Source of the DNA: CAYJBH01 sp964369965
GTDB lineage: Bacteria > Bacillota > Clostridia > Oscillospirales > Ruminococcaceae
NCBI GenBank assembly: GCA_964369965.1
Contig: CAYJGF010000023.1
Span: 1-38,261 of the forward strand
Reading direction: 5' to 3'
DNA length: 38,261 bases
Shown: positions 1-7,169 of the stretch, piece after piece
How positions within the stretch are numbered: the first letter of the stretch is position 1
Layout of the letters: each line of letters starts with the position of its first letter
Program-made: the position numbers and the translations under genes
The notes under the pieces: generated by a model
Seen by the model: the letters and a program-made list of their open reading frames with translations, nothing else
Database searches by the model: none
Told to the model about the DNA's origin: nothing

Positions 1-55
1 ATGTCACCGAATTTGACATTTTAAGGGATTTACAGGTTTTTTTGACACTCTGAAG

Positions 56-86
56 TGTGCCATCCGGCACATTTACTTTTTTTTTG
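56..86 (+). terminator. Intrinsic terminator of an upstream, off-window gene
   Basis: A six-base-pair stem (TGTGCC / GGCACA) with an ATCC loop is followed by a T-rich run (TTTACTTTTTTTTT). It lies just before the psp-like operon, so it probably ends a plus-strand gene outside the window. No good sigma-A promoter was found between it and the first gene; a TATAAC at 98-103 is the only -10-like box and it lacks a convincing -35. Confidence 0.6.
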
Positions 87-136
87 TTATCCTTTATTAT
101 AACATTGTAGGAAAAAAGTATGAAAGGGATTGTGAC

Positions 137-1489
137 ATGGGACTGATAAAAGCGGCATTAGGGGCGGCAGGTGGTGTGCTCGCCGATCAATGGAAAGAGT
201 ATTTTTATTGCGAATCACTTCCAAATGAAATTCTGGTCAGCAAGGGGCAAAAACGTACCTCCGGCAGGAGCTCCAACACCAAAGGTGAGGAGAACATCAT
301 TTCCAACGGTTCCGTCATAGCGGTCGCTGACGGTCAGTGTATGGTGATTGTCGACAACGGGAAGGTCACGGAGTTTTGTGCCGAGCCGGGTGAGTTTACC
401 TATGACAGTGGCGGTGAGCCGTCCCTCTTCGCCGGCGATTTGGGCGACGGGATTAAAAACACCTTTATAAATATCGGCAAACGTTTTACATTTGGCGGTC
501 AGCCGGCGAGCGACCAACGCATCTACTACTTCAACACCAAAGAGGTGATGGGCAACAAATACGGCACCCCCAGCCCTGTACCTTTCCGCGTGGTGGATAA
601 AAATGTCGGTCTTGACATCGACATCGCCATCCGTTGTCACGGTGAGTACTCCTATAAGGTTGTCGACCCGATGCTGTTTTACACCAACGTCTGTGGCAAT
701 ATTTCCGGCGACTTTAACCGTGAAGAGATTGACGGTCAGCTTAAAAGTGAACTGATGACCGCCCTGCAACCGGCGTTTGCAAAAATTTCCGACATGGGTA
801 TTCGGTACAGCTCGCTACCCGGGCATACCATGGAGCTTGCCGATGCTCTCAACGAGGTTTTATCCAAAAAATGGGGTGAACTTCGCGGTATAAAAATTCA
901 CTCGTTCGGCGTATCCTCCGTCAAGGCATCGGAGGAGGACGAAAACATGATAAAAGAGCTCCAACGCAACGCGGCTTTTCGCAACCCGACCATGGCGGCG
1001 GCACATCTTGTCGGCGCACAGGCGAGTGCAATGCAGTCGGCGGCGAGCAACGAGGGCGGCGGCATGATGGGCTTTATGGGCATGAATATGGCGCAGGGTG
1101 CCGGCGGAATGAATGCACAAAACCTCTTTGCGATGGGTCAGCAACAACAGCAACAACAACAGCAGTTCCAACAGCAACAGGCGCCTGCACCACAGGCGGC
1201 AGCACCGGTCGCGGCGGCAGGTTGGACATGCTCTAAAGGTCACGCCGGCAACACCGGCAACTTCTGCAACGAGTGTGGTGAGAAAAAACCGGTTGCCACC
1301 GACGGTTGGAATTGCAGTTGTGGTGCTGTCAACAAGGGCAAATTCTGTAACGAGTGTGGCTCGAAAAAGCCGGCAGGCGCGTTGCAATATGCATGCGACA
1401 AGTGCGGTTGGACACCTGCAGACCCGACAAAAGCACCTAAATTCTGCCCCGAGTGTGGGGATATCTTTGACGAGAGTGACGCTAAATAA
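137..1489 (+). CDS. SPFH-domain / zinc-ribbon protein, YdjI-like (virion core protein-like family)
   Basis: First gene of a psp-type envelope-stress operon. Residues 1 to about 285 form an SPFH (stomatin/prohibitin-like) domain like that of Bacillus YdjI, which in B. subtilis is co-transcribed with pspA and helps bring the stress machinery to the membrane. A Gln-rich linker (about 335-350) and an Ala/Pro linker follow, then three C-terminal zinc-ribbon modules with CxxC knuckles (FCNECG, FCNECG, FCPECG). There is no obvious membrane segment, so membrane contact would come through partners. The ATG is preceded by AAAGGGA at 123-129. Ten nucleotides separate the stop from the next ATG, and its AAGGAGG site overlaps this stop. 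The role is inferred from family and operon order. Confidence 0.85.
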   Translation: MGLIKAALGAAGGVLADQWKEYFYCESLPNEILVSKGQKRTSGRSSNTKGEENIISNGSVIAVADGQCMVIVDNGKVTEFCAEPGEFTYDSGGEPSLFAGDLGDGIKNTFINIGKRFTFGGQPASDQRIYYFNTKEVMGNKYGTPSPVPFRVVDKNVGLDIDIAIRCHGEYSYKVVDPMLFYTNVCGNISGDFNREEIDGQLKSELMTALQPAFAKISDMGIRYSSLPGHTMELADALNEVLSKKWGELRGIKIHSFGVSSVKASEEDENMIKELQRNAAFRNPTMAAAHLVGAQASAMQSAASNEGGGMMGFMGMNMAQGAGGMNAQNLFAMGQQQQQQQQQFQQQQAPAPQAAAPVAAAGWTCSKGHAGNTGNFCNECGEKKPVATDGWNCSCGAVNKGKFCNECGSKKPAGALQYACDKCGWTPADPTKAPKFCPECGDIFDESDAK

Positions 1490-1498
1490 GGAGGGATT

Positions 1499-2575
1499 AT
1501 GTCTGATACCATGTTAAAATATCAATGCCCATCGTGTGGCGCTCCCCTTGAGTTCAGCGCCGAGAAGCAGATGTTAATCTGCAACTCTTGCGATAGCGAG
1601 TTCCCGCAGGACATCTTTCAAGATGACACTGCCGATGCCGCCGAGACACCCACCAAGATTGATTGGAACATCGAGGGCTATGTTAAAACACAGACCACCG
1701 AGCAACCGCAAGCCGGTTTTAGCTGCACATCCTGCGGTGCGGAGGTTGTTTCAAACGGCGACACGGTGGCGACCGAGTGCATGTACTGTGGCAATCCGGT
1801 TGTCATGAGCCAAAATGTAAGCGGCATGGTCACGCCGGACGCGGTGATACCCTTTAAGATTGATAAACAGAAAGCGATGCAGATACTGGAGGAGTTTTAT
1901 AAGGGCAAACCGCTCCTGCCGGACTCGTTTACAAAAAACAATCGCATTTCCAAGATATCCGGCATGTATGTGCCGTTCTGGCTGTTCAGCTGTACCGGTG
2001 ACGGCGCTGTGCATTTCGATGCGACCAAGGTCAAACACTGGTCCGACAGCAACTATGACTACACAAGAACGGAGTATTATCGAGTTTTGCGCGCCGGCAA
2101 GATTGGCTTTGATAAAATCCCTGTCGACGCCTCCACCAAGATGGAGGACAACTACATGGACGGTTTAGAGCCATACGACTACGGTGCAATGGTGTCCTTT
2201 GACTCCATGTATATGGCAGGATATTTCGCCGATAAGTTCGATGTTGGCGTTGAGGATTGCTCCTCTCGCGCCGTCACTCGCGTTATCAAATCGACCGAGG
2301 ATGCGTTTGAAAAAACTGCCCAAGGGTATACCACGCTTACAAAATCCACCTCGTCGGTGCAGATGAAAGGCGAGGACATCAACTATACCCTCCTGCCGGT
2401 ATGGATGCTCAACACCAAGTTTGAGGGCAAAATGTACCAGTTTGCGATAAACGGGCAGACCGGTCGTGTGTCGGGCGAGCTCCCTGTGGATAAGGGCAAA
2501 CTTTTAAAGTATCGTATCGGGATAGCGCTCGCCTCCATAATTCCGATAACCATAATAGCCTCATTTTTCGTGTGA
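1499..2575 (+). CDS. Zinc-ribbon membrane protein, YdjG-like
   Basis: A 358-residue protein with two N-terminal zinc ribbons: CPSCG...CNSC at about residues 10-32 and CTSCG...CMYCG at about 77-100. A long soluble domain follows (about 110-330), then a single C-terminal hydrophobic helix (about 335-356). B. subtilis YdjG, a partner of PspA and YdjI, is also a zinc-ribbon membrane protein encoded in the pspA operon, and the match in context and architecture is good. The N-terminus should face the cytoplasm with the tail helix as anchor. The ATG follows a strong AAGGAGG. Such proteins are often labelled TFIIB-type zinc-ribbon or primosomal-protein-N'-like; I see no helicase motifs. Confidence 0.8.
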   Translation: MSDTMLKYQCPSCGAPLEFSAEKQMLICNSCDSEFPQDIFQDDTADAAETPTKIDWNIEGYVKTQTTEQPQAGFSCTSCGAEVVSNGDTVATECMYCGNPVVMSQNVSGMVTPDAVIPFKIDKQKAMQILEEFYKGKPLLPDSFTKNNRISKISGMYVPFWLFSCTGDGAVHFDATKVKHWSDSNYDYTRTEYYRVLRAGKIGFDKIPVDASTKMEDNYMDGLEPYDYGAMVSFDSMYMAGYFADKFDVGVEDCSSRAVTRVIKSTEDAFEKTAQGYTTLTKSTSSVQMKGEDINYTLLPVWMLNTKFEGKMYQFAINGQTGRVSGELPVDKGKLLKYRIGIALASIIPITIIASFFV

Positions 2576-2588
2576 TGGGAGGAAAACT

Positions 2589-2978
2589 ATGAAAAAAATC
2601 TATATAGCTTTAACCGCACTGCTCATATCAATACTCCTATCGGTCGGAGCTTCTGCCGAGGTGGAGTTTACCGCAACCGATGCCGCCATGCCTGACTCGG
2701 CAGGGCTTGAAGTCCTCGACATGTCGGACGACTATGACGATGACGAATATTATGAGGATGATGAGGGCGGCAACTTCTTCTTTGCGTTGGTTATCGGCAT
2801 TGTCGGCGGCGTCGTGGTAGCGTTTATCGTGACCGGCTCCATGCTCGCAAAGATGAACACCGCTCGCACCAGACATGAGGCGTCGGATTATGTACGCCCC
2901 GGCTCGTTTGAGCTGTCGAGGGAGAGCGATCGATTTATCCGTTCCCAGACAACAAAAAGAGCAAAGGACAAAAAATAG
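2589..2978 (+). CDS. Secreted/membrane protein with a TPM-family C-terminal tail but no TPM domain
   Basis: A 129-residue protein. It has an N-terminal signal sequence (about 1-24, ending in ASA), a short acidic stretch rich in Asp, Glu and Tyr (about 45-62), one membrane helix (about 65-90) and a basic cytoplasmic tail containing DYVRPGSFELS. That tail resembles the end of TPM-domain (YgcG/YdjH-type) proteins of Firmicutes, which normally carry a domain of about 120 residues between signal peptide and helix. Here that domain is missing. B. subtilis ydjH occupies the matching operon position. RBS GGGAGGAAAA precedes the ATG. The family assignment rests on the tail motif and the operon, so it is moderate. 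Confidence 0.65.
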   Translation: MKKIYIALTALLISILLSVGASAEVEFTATDAAMPDSAGLEVLDMSDDYDDDEYYEDDEGGNFFFALVIGIVGGVVVAFIVTGSMLAKMNTARTRHEASDYVRPGSFELSRESDRFIRSQTTKRAKDKK

Positions 2979-3185
2979 ATGAGTACAGTATTTATTATAG
3001 TTATACTGCTTGTGCTTTTAGTATTGGCGATTTTATTCGCGCTTTTTATCATAAAATGCGTGTCCATGTATCGTCAGTCGGAGAGGGACAAAAAGTATGA
3101 CGCGATGTTAGCAAAGCCACTCGAAAAGTTCGGCGACCCCAATGTCGACGAATTAGCGGAAAAATACAACAACAACAAACAATAG
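2979..3185 (+). CDS. Small single-pass membrane protein in the psp operon
   Basis: A 68-residue protein whose ATG abuts the preceding stop codon (TAGATG), which suggests translational coupling; only a weak AAAGGAC lies upstream. Residues 3-28 form one strongly hydrophobic helix, followed by a charged cytoplasmic tail. No family is recognised. The position between a TPM-tail protein and PspA suggests an accessory membrane component of the stress response. Confidence 0.65.
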   Translation: MSTVFIIVILLVLLVLAILFALFIIKCVSMYRQSERDKKYDAMLAKPLEKFGDPNVDELAEKYNNNKQ

Positions 3186-3204
3186 TTACAGAAAGGAAAT
3201 AATA

Positions 3205-3879
3205 ATGGGAATTTTTTCAAGAATAAGCAGTATACTCGAGGCGAATATCAACGCGCTGATTGACAAGGCGGAAGATCCGCAAAAGATGATAGATCAATAC
3301 CTGCGTCAAGCGGTGGAGGACCTTGATGAGGTCAAAAAGGAGACAGCCGGTGTCATGGCGGAGGAGAGCCGCACAAGACGTGTGTATGAGGAAAATCTTG
3401 CCGAGATAGAGAAGTACACCGACCTTGCCAAAAAGGCGCTCACTGCCGGGAATGAGGAGGACGCTAAGGTGTTCCTCGGCAAAAAACAGGGTCTGCAAAA
3501 GAGCGAGGAGACCTACAAAATGTCCTACGATGCCGCCAAGGCAAACGCTGTTAAGATGCGTCAACTCCATGATAAATTGGTGGACGACATCAGCACCTTG
3601 CACGCGCGCCGCGATGAGCTAAAGGCGAAACTGTCGATAGCGGAGGCACAGAGCAAGGTTAACGAACTCGGTAGTAGTGCGGATAGCCTGAACGGCACCC
3701 TCGGCAATTTCAATCGTATGGAGGACAAGATCAACCGTATGGTGGACGAGGCAAATGCCACCGCCGAGCTAAACACCGCCCCGATAGATGCCGCTGTCGA
3801 GCTGGAGGACAAGTACAGCGGCGACAGCAAAAGTGTAGACGACGAACTCGCCGCACTCAAAGCGTCGATGGGACTTTGA
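3205..3879 (+). CDS. pspA: PspA/IM30 family phage-shock protein
   Basis: A 224-residue, almost entirely helical protein with the canonical N-terminal start (MGIFSRISSILEANINALI) and the DPQKMIDQYLR motif. Long charged heptad-rich helices follow, consistent with the ESCRT-III-like PspA/Vipp1 fold. The family binds stressed or curved membranes from the cytoplasmic side and supports their integrity. RBS GAAAGGAAA lies upstream. It is the last gene of the operon, after the SPFH and zinc-ribbon partners; in B. subtilis pspA comes first. No strong terminator follows; the downstream DNA is a repeat half-element. Confidence 0.93.
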   Translation: MGIFSRISSILEANINALIDKAEDPQKMIDQYLRQAVEDLDEVKKETAGVMAEESRTRRVYEENLAEIEKYTDLAKKALTAGNEEDAKVFLGKKQGLQKSEETYKMSYDAAKANAVKMRQLHDKLVDDISTLHARRDELKAKLSIAEAQSKVNELGSSADSLNGTLGNFNRMEDKINRMVDEANATAELNTAPIDAAVELEDKYSGDSKSVDDELAALKASMGL

Positions 3880-3880
3880 T

Positions 3881-3950
3881 TTAGTGAATAGTGAAGAAAT
3901 AATAGTGAAGAGGTATTGAAACGGCTTGCGCCTATTCTATTTATAACTTT
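3881..3950. repeat. Left half of an interspersed palindromic repeat
   Basis: Tandem GTGAATAGTGAA-type units are followed by a small GC hairpin (GGC-TTGC-GCC, within AAACGGCTTGCGCC) and an AT-rich stretch. The order and spacing match the left half of the intact element at 12682-12875. The matching right half lies at 4715-4777, beyond the carbonic anhydrase gene. Confidence 0.5.
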
Positions 3951-3954
3951 TTGA

Positions 3955-3990
3955 TGTGTAGGGGCGACCACGTCGGGTTGTCCCTACACA
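3955..3990. repeat. 36-bp near-perfect hairpin (TGTGTAGGGGCGACC type)
   Basis: Fifteen-base arms TGTGTAGGGGCGACC and GGTTGTCCCTACACA flank a six-base loop. Both mismatches are G:T wobbles on one strand. No T-run follows, so it is not a typical terminator. I recall closely similar TGTAGGGGCGACC palindromes scattered through Clostridia genomes, so this is probably an interspersed REP-like element. It ends four bases before the carbonic anhydrase -35 box. Confidence 0.6.
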
Positions 3991-3994
3991 TTAA

Positions 3995-4024
3995 TTGACA
4001 AACACCATGTCGTCGTGTTATAAT
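3995..4024 (+). promoter_or_regulatory. Sigma-A promoter of the carbonic anhydrase gene
   Basis: TTGACA (3995-4000), an 18-bp spacer and TATAAT (4019-4024) match both consensus boxes exactly. The promoter overlaps an in-frame TTG-initiated extension of the ORF, so it argues for the downstream ATG at 4058 as the real start. Confidence 0.8.
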
Positions 4025-4057
4025 CTTTATGAAAAACAACAAAAAAAGAGTGCGCTG

Positions 4058-4699
4058 ATGAACAAAATATTGATATACTCCCTTGTTATCTGCATGGTGT
4101 TGACCTTGTCCGCTTGCAGTGAGCCGGAAGAGACACAATTTCCCACCACACCGCAGGATACGATAACTTTTTTAAAGGACAATAATATCCTCTATCAAGA
4201 AGCGGTAAAAAACAGCGGTGACATCTCGTCCGAAATACGGGAGGATACCGCCCAAAACGGGCAAAGTCCCTACGCGGTCGTCATTACATGTGCAGACAGT
4301 CGTGTTGCGCCGGAGCATATTTTCATGGCCGGCATCGGCGAGCTTTTCATTATACGAAACGCCGGAAATGTTGTGGATGAGATCGTATTGGGCAGTGCGG
4401 AGTATGGCGCTGAACATCTTGACGCAAAGGTCGTTGTGGTGCTCGGGCACACGTTATGCGGTGCGGTGGATGCCACCATTAACGATGCAGGGCACGATAA
4501 TATTACCTTTATCACCGATAGGATATCGGAGGGCATCGGGGACGAGAGCGACCCTACAACCGCCGAGCGTTTAAATGTAGAAAACAGTGTGGATGAACTT
4601 ATGCAAAGCGAGATTATAAAATCCTTGGTGGAGGAGGGAAGTCTTGTCGTGGTAGGTGCCATCTATGACACAGGCAGCGGTGCAGTCACGTTTATGTAA
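4058..4699 (+). CDS. Lipoprotein beta-carbonic anhydrase
   Basis: A 213-residue beta-class carbonic anhydrase (CO2 + H2O to bicarbonate + H+). The zinc ligands are visible as Cys78, His131 and Cys134 (motifs CADSR and GHTLCG), with the Asp80/Arg82 dyad. The ATG at 4058 gives an N-terminus MNKILIYSLV...LSAC, a lipoprotein signal peptide with the lipobox Cys near residue 20. The enzyme is therefore predicted to be exported and lipid-anchored outside the membrane. The frame is open back to a TTG at 3995, but that overlaps the promoter. The RBS (AAAGAG) is weak. The gene stands alone between two repeat half-elements. Its length is in the normal range for the family and all catalytic residues are present. 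Confidence 0.9.
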   Translation: MNKILIYSLVICMVLTLSACSEPEETQFPTTPQDTITFLKDNNILYQEAVKNSGDISSEIREDTAQNGQSPYAVVITCADSRVAPEHIFMAGIGELFIIRNAGNVVDEIVLGSAEYGAEHLDAKVVVVLGHTLCGAVDATINDAGHDNITFITDRISEGIGDESDPTTAERLNVENSVDELMQSEIIKSLVEEGSLVVVGAIYDTGSGAVTFM

Positions 4700-4714
4700 T
4701 GTACAGCCAACCAC

Positions 4715-4777
4715 AATATATAAATATAAAGGCGAAGCCTTTTCAATCATCATTCACTATTAGCCATTAGCCTAAAC
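4715..4777. repeat. Right half of an interspersed palindromic repeat, with an AAAGGC-GAA-GCCTTT hairpin
   Basis: AATATATAAATA is followed by a six-bp hairpin (4728-4742) and then TTCACTATTAGCCATTAGCCTAA. This aligns well with the right half of the element at 12682-12875 (AATATAAAT, hairpin, TTCACCATTAGCCATTAG...CCTAA). The hairpin has T-rich flanks and could terminate the carbonic anhydrase transcript. The repeat runs into the stop codon of the minus-strand gene at 4772. Confidence 0.55.
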
Positions 4778-5554
4778 GTTTCCTCCCGGCAACGCGCCCT
4801 CAATACGCGAGCCGAACTCGGTCATGTCACCGCGATATTTTTTCGGCAAAAAATTATTTTGAGCGCGCAGATTTTTACGCTCTGTTATGTTGACCGACTC
4901 ATAAAAACATTTAAAAAGCGCCTCGTACTGTTCTTCGCCGACGTCCGGGGCGTTTTTAATTATGTTGTCATACGGCATTATGCGATATTTCCCGCCCGAA
5001 ATCAACAGCAATTCCTTGTGGGTTTTATCCATTATCATCACCTGCTCACCGCCGTATCTGTCCATAAAATGATAGGCGATCATAGACAAAATGCGGCAGT
5101 CCGGCGATATCTCCGACACCAGCACGCCGCCGCGCTGAATAAAGCGGACAAAACCTTTGAGTTTGTGCGCCTCCATTCGTGCGCGCTGTGCCGCCTTGTT
5201 GACCATAAGCACGCAGTCGGTCGCGAGGTGGTCGGAGGAGGACACACCGTGCTTGAAACTATACTGCAAAAAGGCAATGATGTTCACCTCTTTAGACGCA
5301 AGATCAGACAAAAAACAATCCCTGATAAGCAAAAAGGTACCACCACCGAGCTTTTTATAGATGCCGTCGGTCACACGCTTTGCATGACTCGGGTTGTTGA
5401 CCACCTCCACCGATCGATAAAAACTTATAATATCATCGTCAAAGGTATACACCCCCTGCGGCAGTTCCTTGTGGTTAAAGCTGTGAAATACACAGCATAA
5501 CAGCCCGTCGAAACTGCCGTCATATATATAGTTCACATCTGTCCGCTTATACAT
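4772..5554 (-). CDS. TIGR03915/DUF4130 family putative DNA repair protein
   Basis: A 260-residue protein starting YIYDGSFDGLLCCVFHSF, the hallmark N-terminus of the TIGR03915 family. A C-terminal DUF4130 region contains the conserved RFIQRGGVLVSEISPD and FMDRYGGEQ stretches and ends near KKYRGDMTEF. Family members are nearly always encoded beside a TIGR03916 radical SAM protein, as here (106 bp upstream on the same strand). A role in DNA repair or modification is inferred from that pairing; the reaction is unknown. AAAGGA lies upstream of the ATG. Its stop codon falls inside the repeat half-element at 4715-4777. Confidence 0.85.
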   Translation of the reverse strand: MYKRTDVNYIYDGSFDGLLCCVFHSFNHKELPQGVYTFDDDIISFYRSVEVVNNPSHAKRVTDGIYKKLGGGTFLLIRDCFLSDLASKEVNIIAFLQYSFKHGVSSSDHLATDCVLMVNKAAQRARMEAHKLKGFVRFIQRGGVLVSEISPDCRILSMIAYHFMDRYGGEQVMIMDKTHKELLLISGGKYRIMPYDNIIKNAPDVGEEQYEALFKCFYESVNITERKNLRAQNNFLPKKYRGDMTEFGSRIEGALPGGNV

Positions 5555-5660
5555 TGTATTCTGTCCTTTGCCGTAATATCATTGTTCCACCAACTAAACA
5601 GTGGACTATCTTGTCGGTAATTTTGCCCGCATTTCTGCGTCAAAGAACCTTTTCCTTGAA

Positions 5661-6971
5661 CTACAGACAAAATTCCTCGCCAATCTTTGTCCATGATTTA
5701 ATTGGCGGAGCAATGTTGTCAAAAAGTGTGAGTTGGCGATAGTCCTCGCGCTCATTCTCACCGTCGGTCAAGAAGTGCACCACCGACGGTGTTGCTATGT
5801 TTTTAAGCCCCACCATCCCCCTGCCGGAGCAGGTGATAAAATACTGTGCGCGTTTTAGCACGATGCCCATTTTTTTGAGATTGTCAAACCCGAGTAAGGC
5901 GTGCCGCCGCGCGGTGACTATCCGCCGAGCACTGCGCACCCCAATGCCGGGCACGCGGAGCAGTGTATAGTAGTCGGCGCGGTTGACATCCACCGGAAAA
6001 AGGTTCAGATTGTTAAGTGCCCAGTTGCATTTGGGGTCCAGCAGTGGGTTAAACTCACAGTGTTCCTCGCTCAATATTTCGTCCGCCTCAAAGCCGTAAA
6101 ATCGCAACAGCCAGTCCGCCTGATAGAGTCGATGCTCCCGCAAAAGTGGCGGCTTTGTGTCCACTGCCGGCAGGTTGCCGCCGGAGTTTATCGGTGTGTA
6201 CGCCGAGTAGAACACCCGTTTGAGGGAGTATTTTTTATAGAGCGCCGCCGTGAGCTTTAATATCTGATAGTCGCTCTCGTCACTCGCACCGACAATCATC
6301 TGGGTGCTCTGACCTGCCGGCGCAAACTTCGGTGCAGAGCGATACTTGACCAGCTCAGACTTATTTTGCACAATTCCGCTCGCAATATGCCTCATCGGCG
6401 TGATAATGCTGTGGCGGTGTTTGTCGGGGGCGAGACGTTTGAGGCTCTGCTCCGACGGGAGTTCTATATTAATGCTTATCCTGTCGGTCAAAAGGGCAAG
6501 TCGGTCAATGAGCGCGCAGTCGGCGTTAGGTATCGCCTTGACGTGGATATAGCCGTTAAAACGGTATTCATACCGCAGTATCTCCAGCGTTTTAATCATC
6601 TGCTCCACAGTATAATCGGGGTTTCTAACGACACCGGAGGAAAGGAACAGCCCCTCAATATAGTTGCGCCGATAAAATTGTATTGTCAAATCGGCAAGCT
6701 CCCGTGGTTTGAATGTGGAGCGTGGACGGTCGTTACTGCGCCGATTTATGCAGTACTCACAGTCATAGACACAAACGTTGCTCTGCAAAACCTTTAAAAG
6801 TGAGACGCACCGACCGTCCGGTGTGAACGAGTGGCAGATACCGCAGGCGGCGGCACTGCCGAGCGAGCCGGTCACACCACCGCGGTCGACACCGCTCGAA
6901 GTGCAGGCAACGTCATATTTCGCCGCGTCGGTGAGTATATGAAGTTTGTCAAATATATCGCTCATCGTCAT
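5661..6971 (-). CDS. TIGR03916 family putative DNA modification/repair radical SAM protein
   Basis: A 436-residue protein. The radical SAM cluster motif CxxxCxxC is at Cys67, Cys71 and Cys74, and four more cysteines precede it (23, 43, 46, 55), possibly for a second metal site. The TIM-barrel core spans about 60-310. A helix-hairpin-helix DNA-binding motif (VPGIGVRSARRIV) lies near residues 335-350. The family is predicted to act on DNA with its TIGR03915 partner downstream; the chemistry is unproven. Two in-frame ATGs occur (6971 and 6965); the first is kept. A near-consensus promoter lies just upstream on this strand. Confidence 0.87.
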   Translation of the reverse strand: MTMSDIFDKLHILTDAAKYDVACTSSGVDRGGVTGSLGSAAACGICHSFTPDGRCVSLLKVLQSNVCVYDCEYCINRRSNDRPRSTFKPRELADLTIQFYRRNYIEGLFLSSGVVRNPDYTVEQMIKTLEILRYEYRFNGYIHVKAIPNADCALIDRLALLTDRISINIELPSEQSLKRLAPDKHRHSIITPMRHIASGIVQNKSELVKYRSAPKFAPAGQSTQMIVGASDESDYQILKLTAALYKKYSLKRVFYSAYTPINSGGNLPAVDTKPPLLREHRLYQADWLLRFYGFEADEILSEEHCEFNPLLDPKCNWALNNLNLFPVDVNRADYYTLLRVPGIGVRSARRIVTARRHALLGFDNLKKMGIVLKRAQYFITCSGRGMVGLKNIATPSVVHFLTDGENEREDYRQLTLFDNIAPPIKSWTKIGEEFCL

Positions 6972-6994
6972 TGTTCCCGAGTTTCTTTAAACCC

Positions 6995-7023
6995 ATTATA
7001 TCATATGATGTGAATAAATGCAA
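6995..7023 (-). promoter_or_regulatory. Sigma-A promoter of the radical SAM / DUF4130 gene pair
   Basis: On the minus strand, TTGCAT (7023-7018), a 17-bp spacer and TATAAT (7000-6995) are followed by a leader of about 17 nt before the ATG at 6971. The spacing is ideal and the -10 box matches exactly. Confidence 0.7.
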
Positions 7024-7169
7024 GAGAAAAGTTCATAAAGTTCACATATTTTTAATTAGTTTAATGAAAATATTATTTTTCAAAAAATCCTTTTCTTTTC
7101 CGCTATTATATAGTATAATAAAATTAATAATTAAAGGTTGGTACGTATTAATTTTTTAAAGGGGGCAGG

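Noticed and set aside
42..47. TTGACA boxes at 13-18 and 42-47 as promoters of the psp operon
   Set aside because: Neither has a -10 box at a usable distance, and both lie upstream of or at an intrinsic terminator.
860..1387. Minus-strand open frame under the SPFH gene with poly-Leu
   Set aside because: The Leu run is simply the complement of the poly-Gln codons; there is no RBS or family.
3955..3990. Hairpin as the pspA terminator
   Set aside because: The stem is long but no T-run follows. It fits an interspersed palindrome better.
3995..4057. N-terminal extension of the carbonic anhydrase from a TTG
   Set aside because: The TTG is the first triplet of the -35 box of a consensus promoter, and the ATG at 4058 gives a clean lipoprotein signal.
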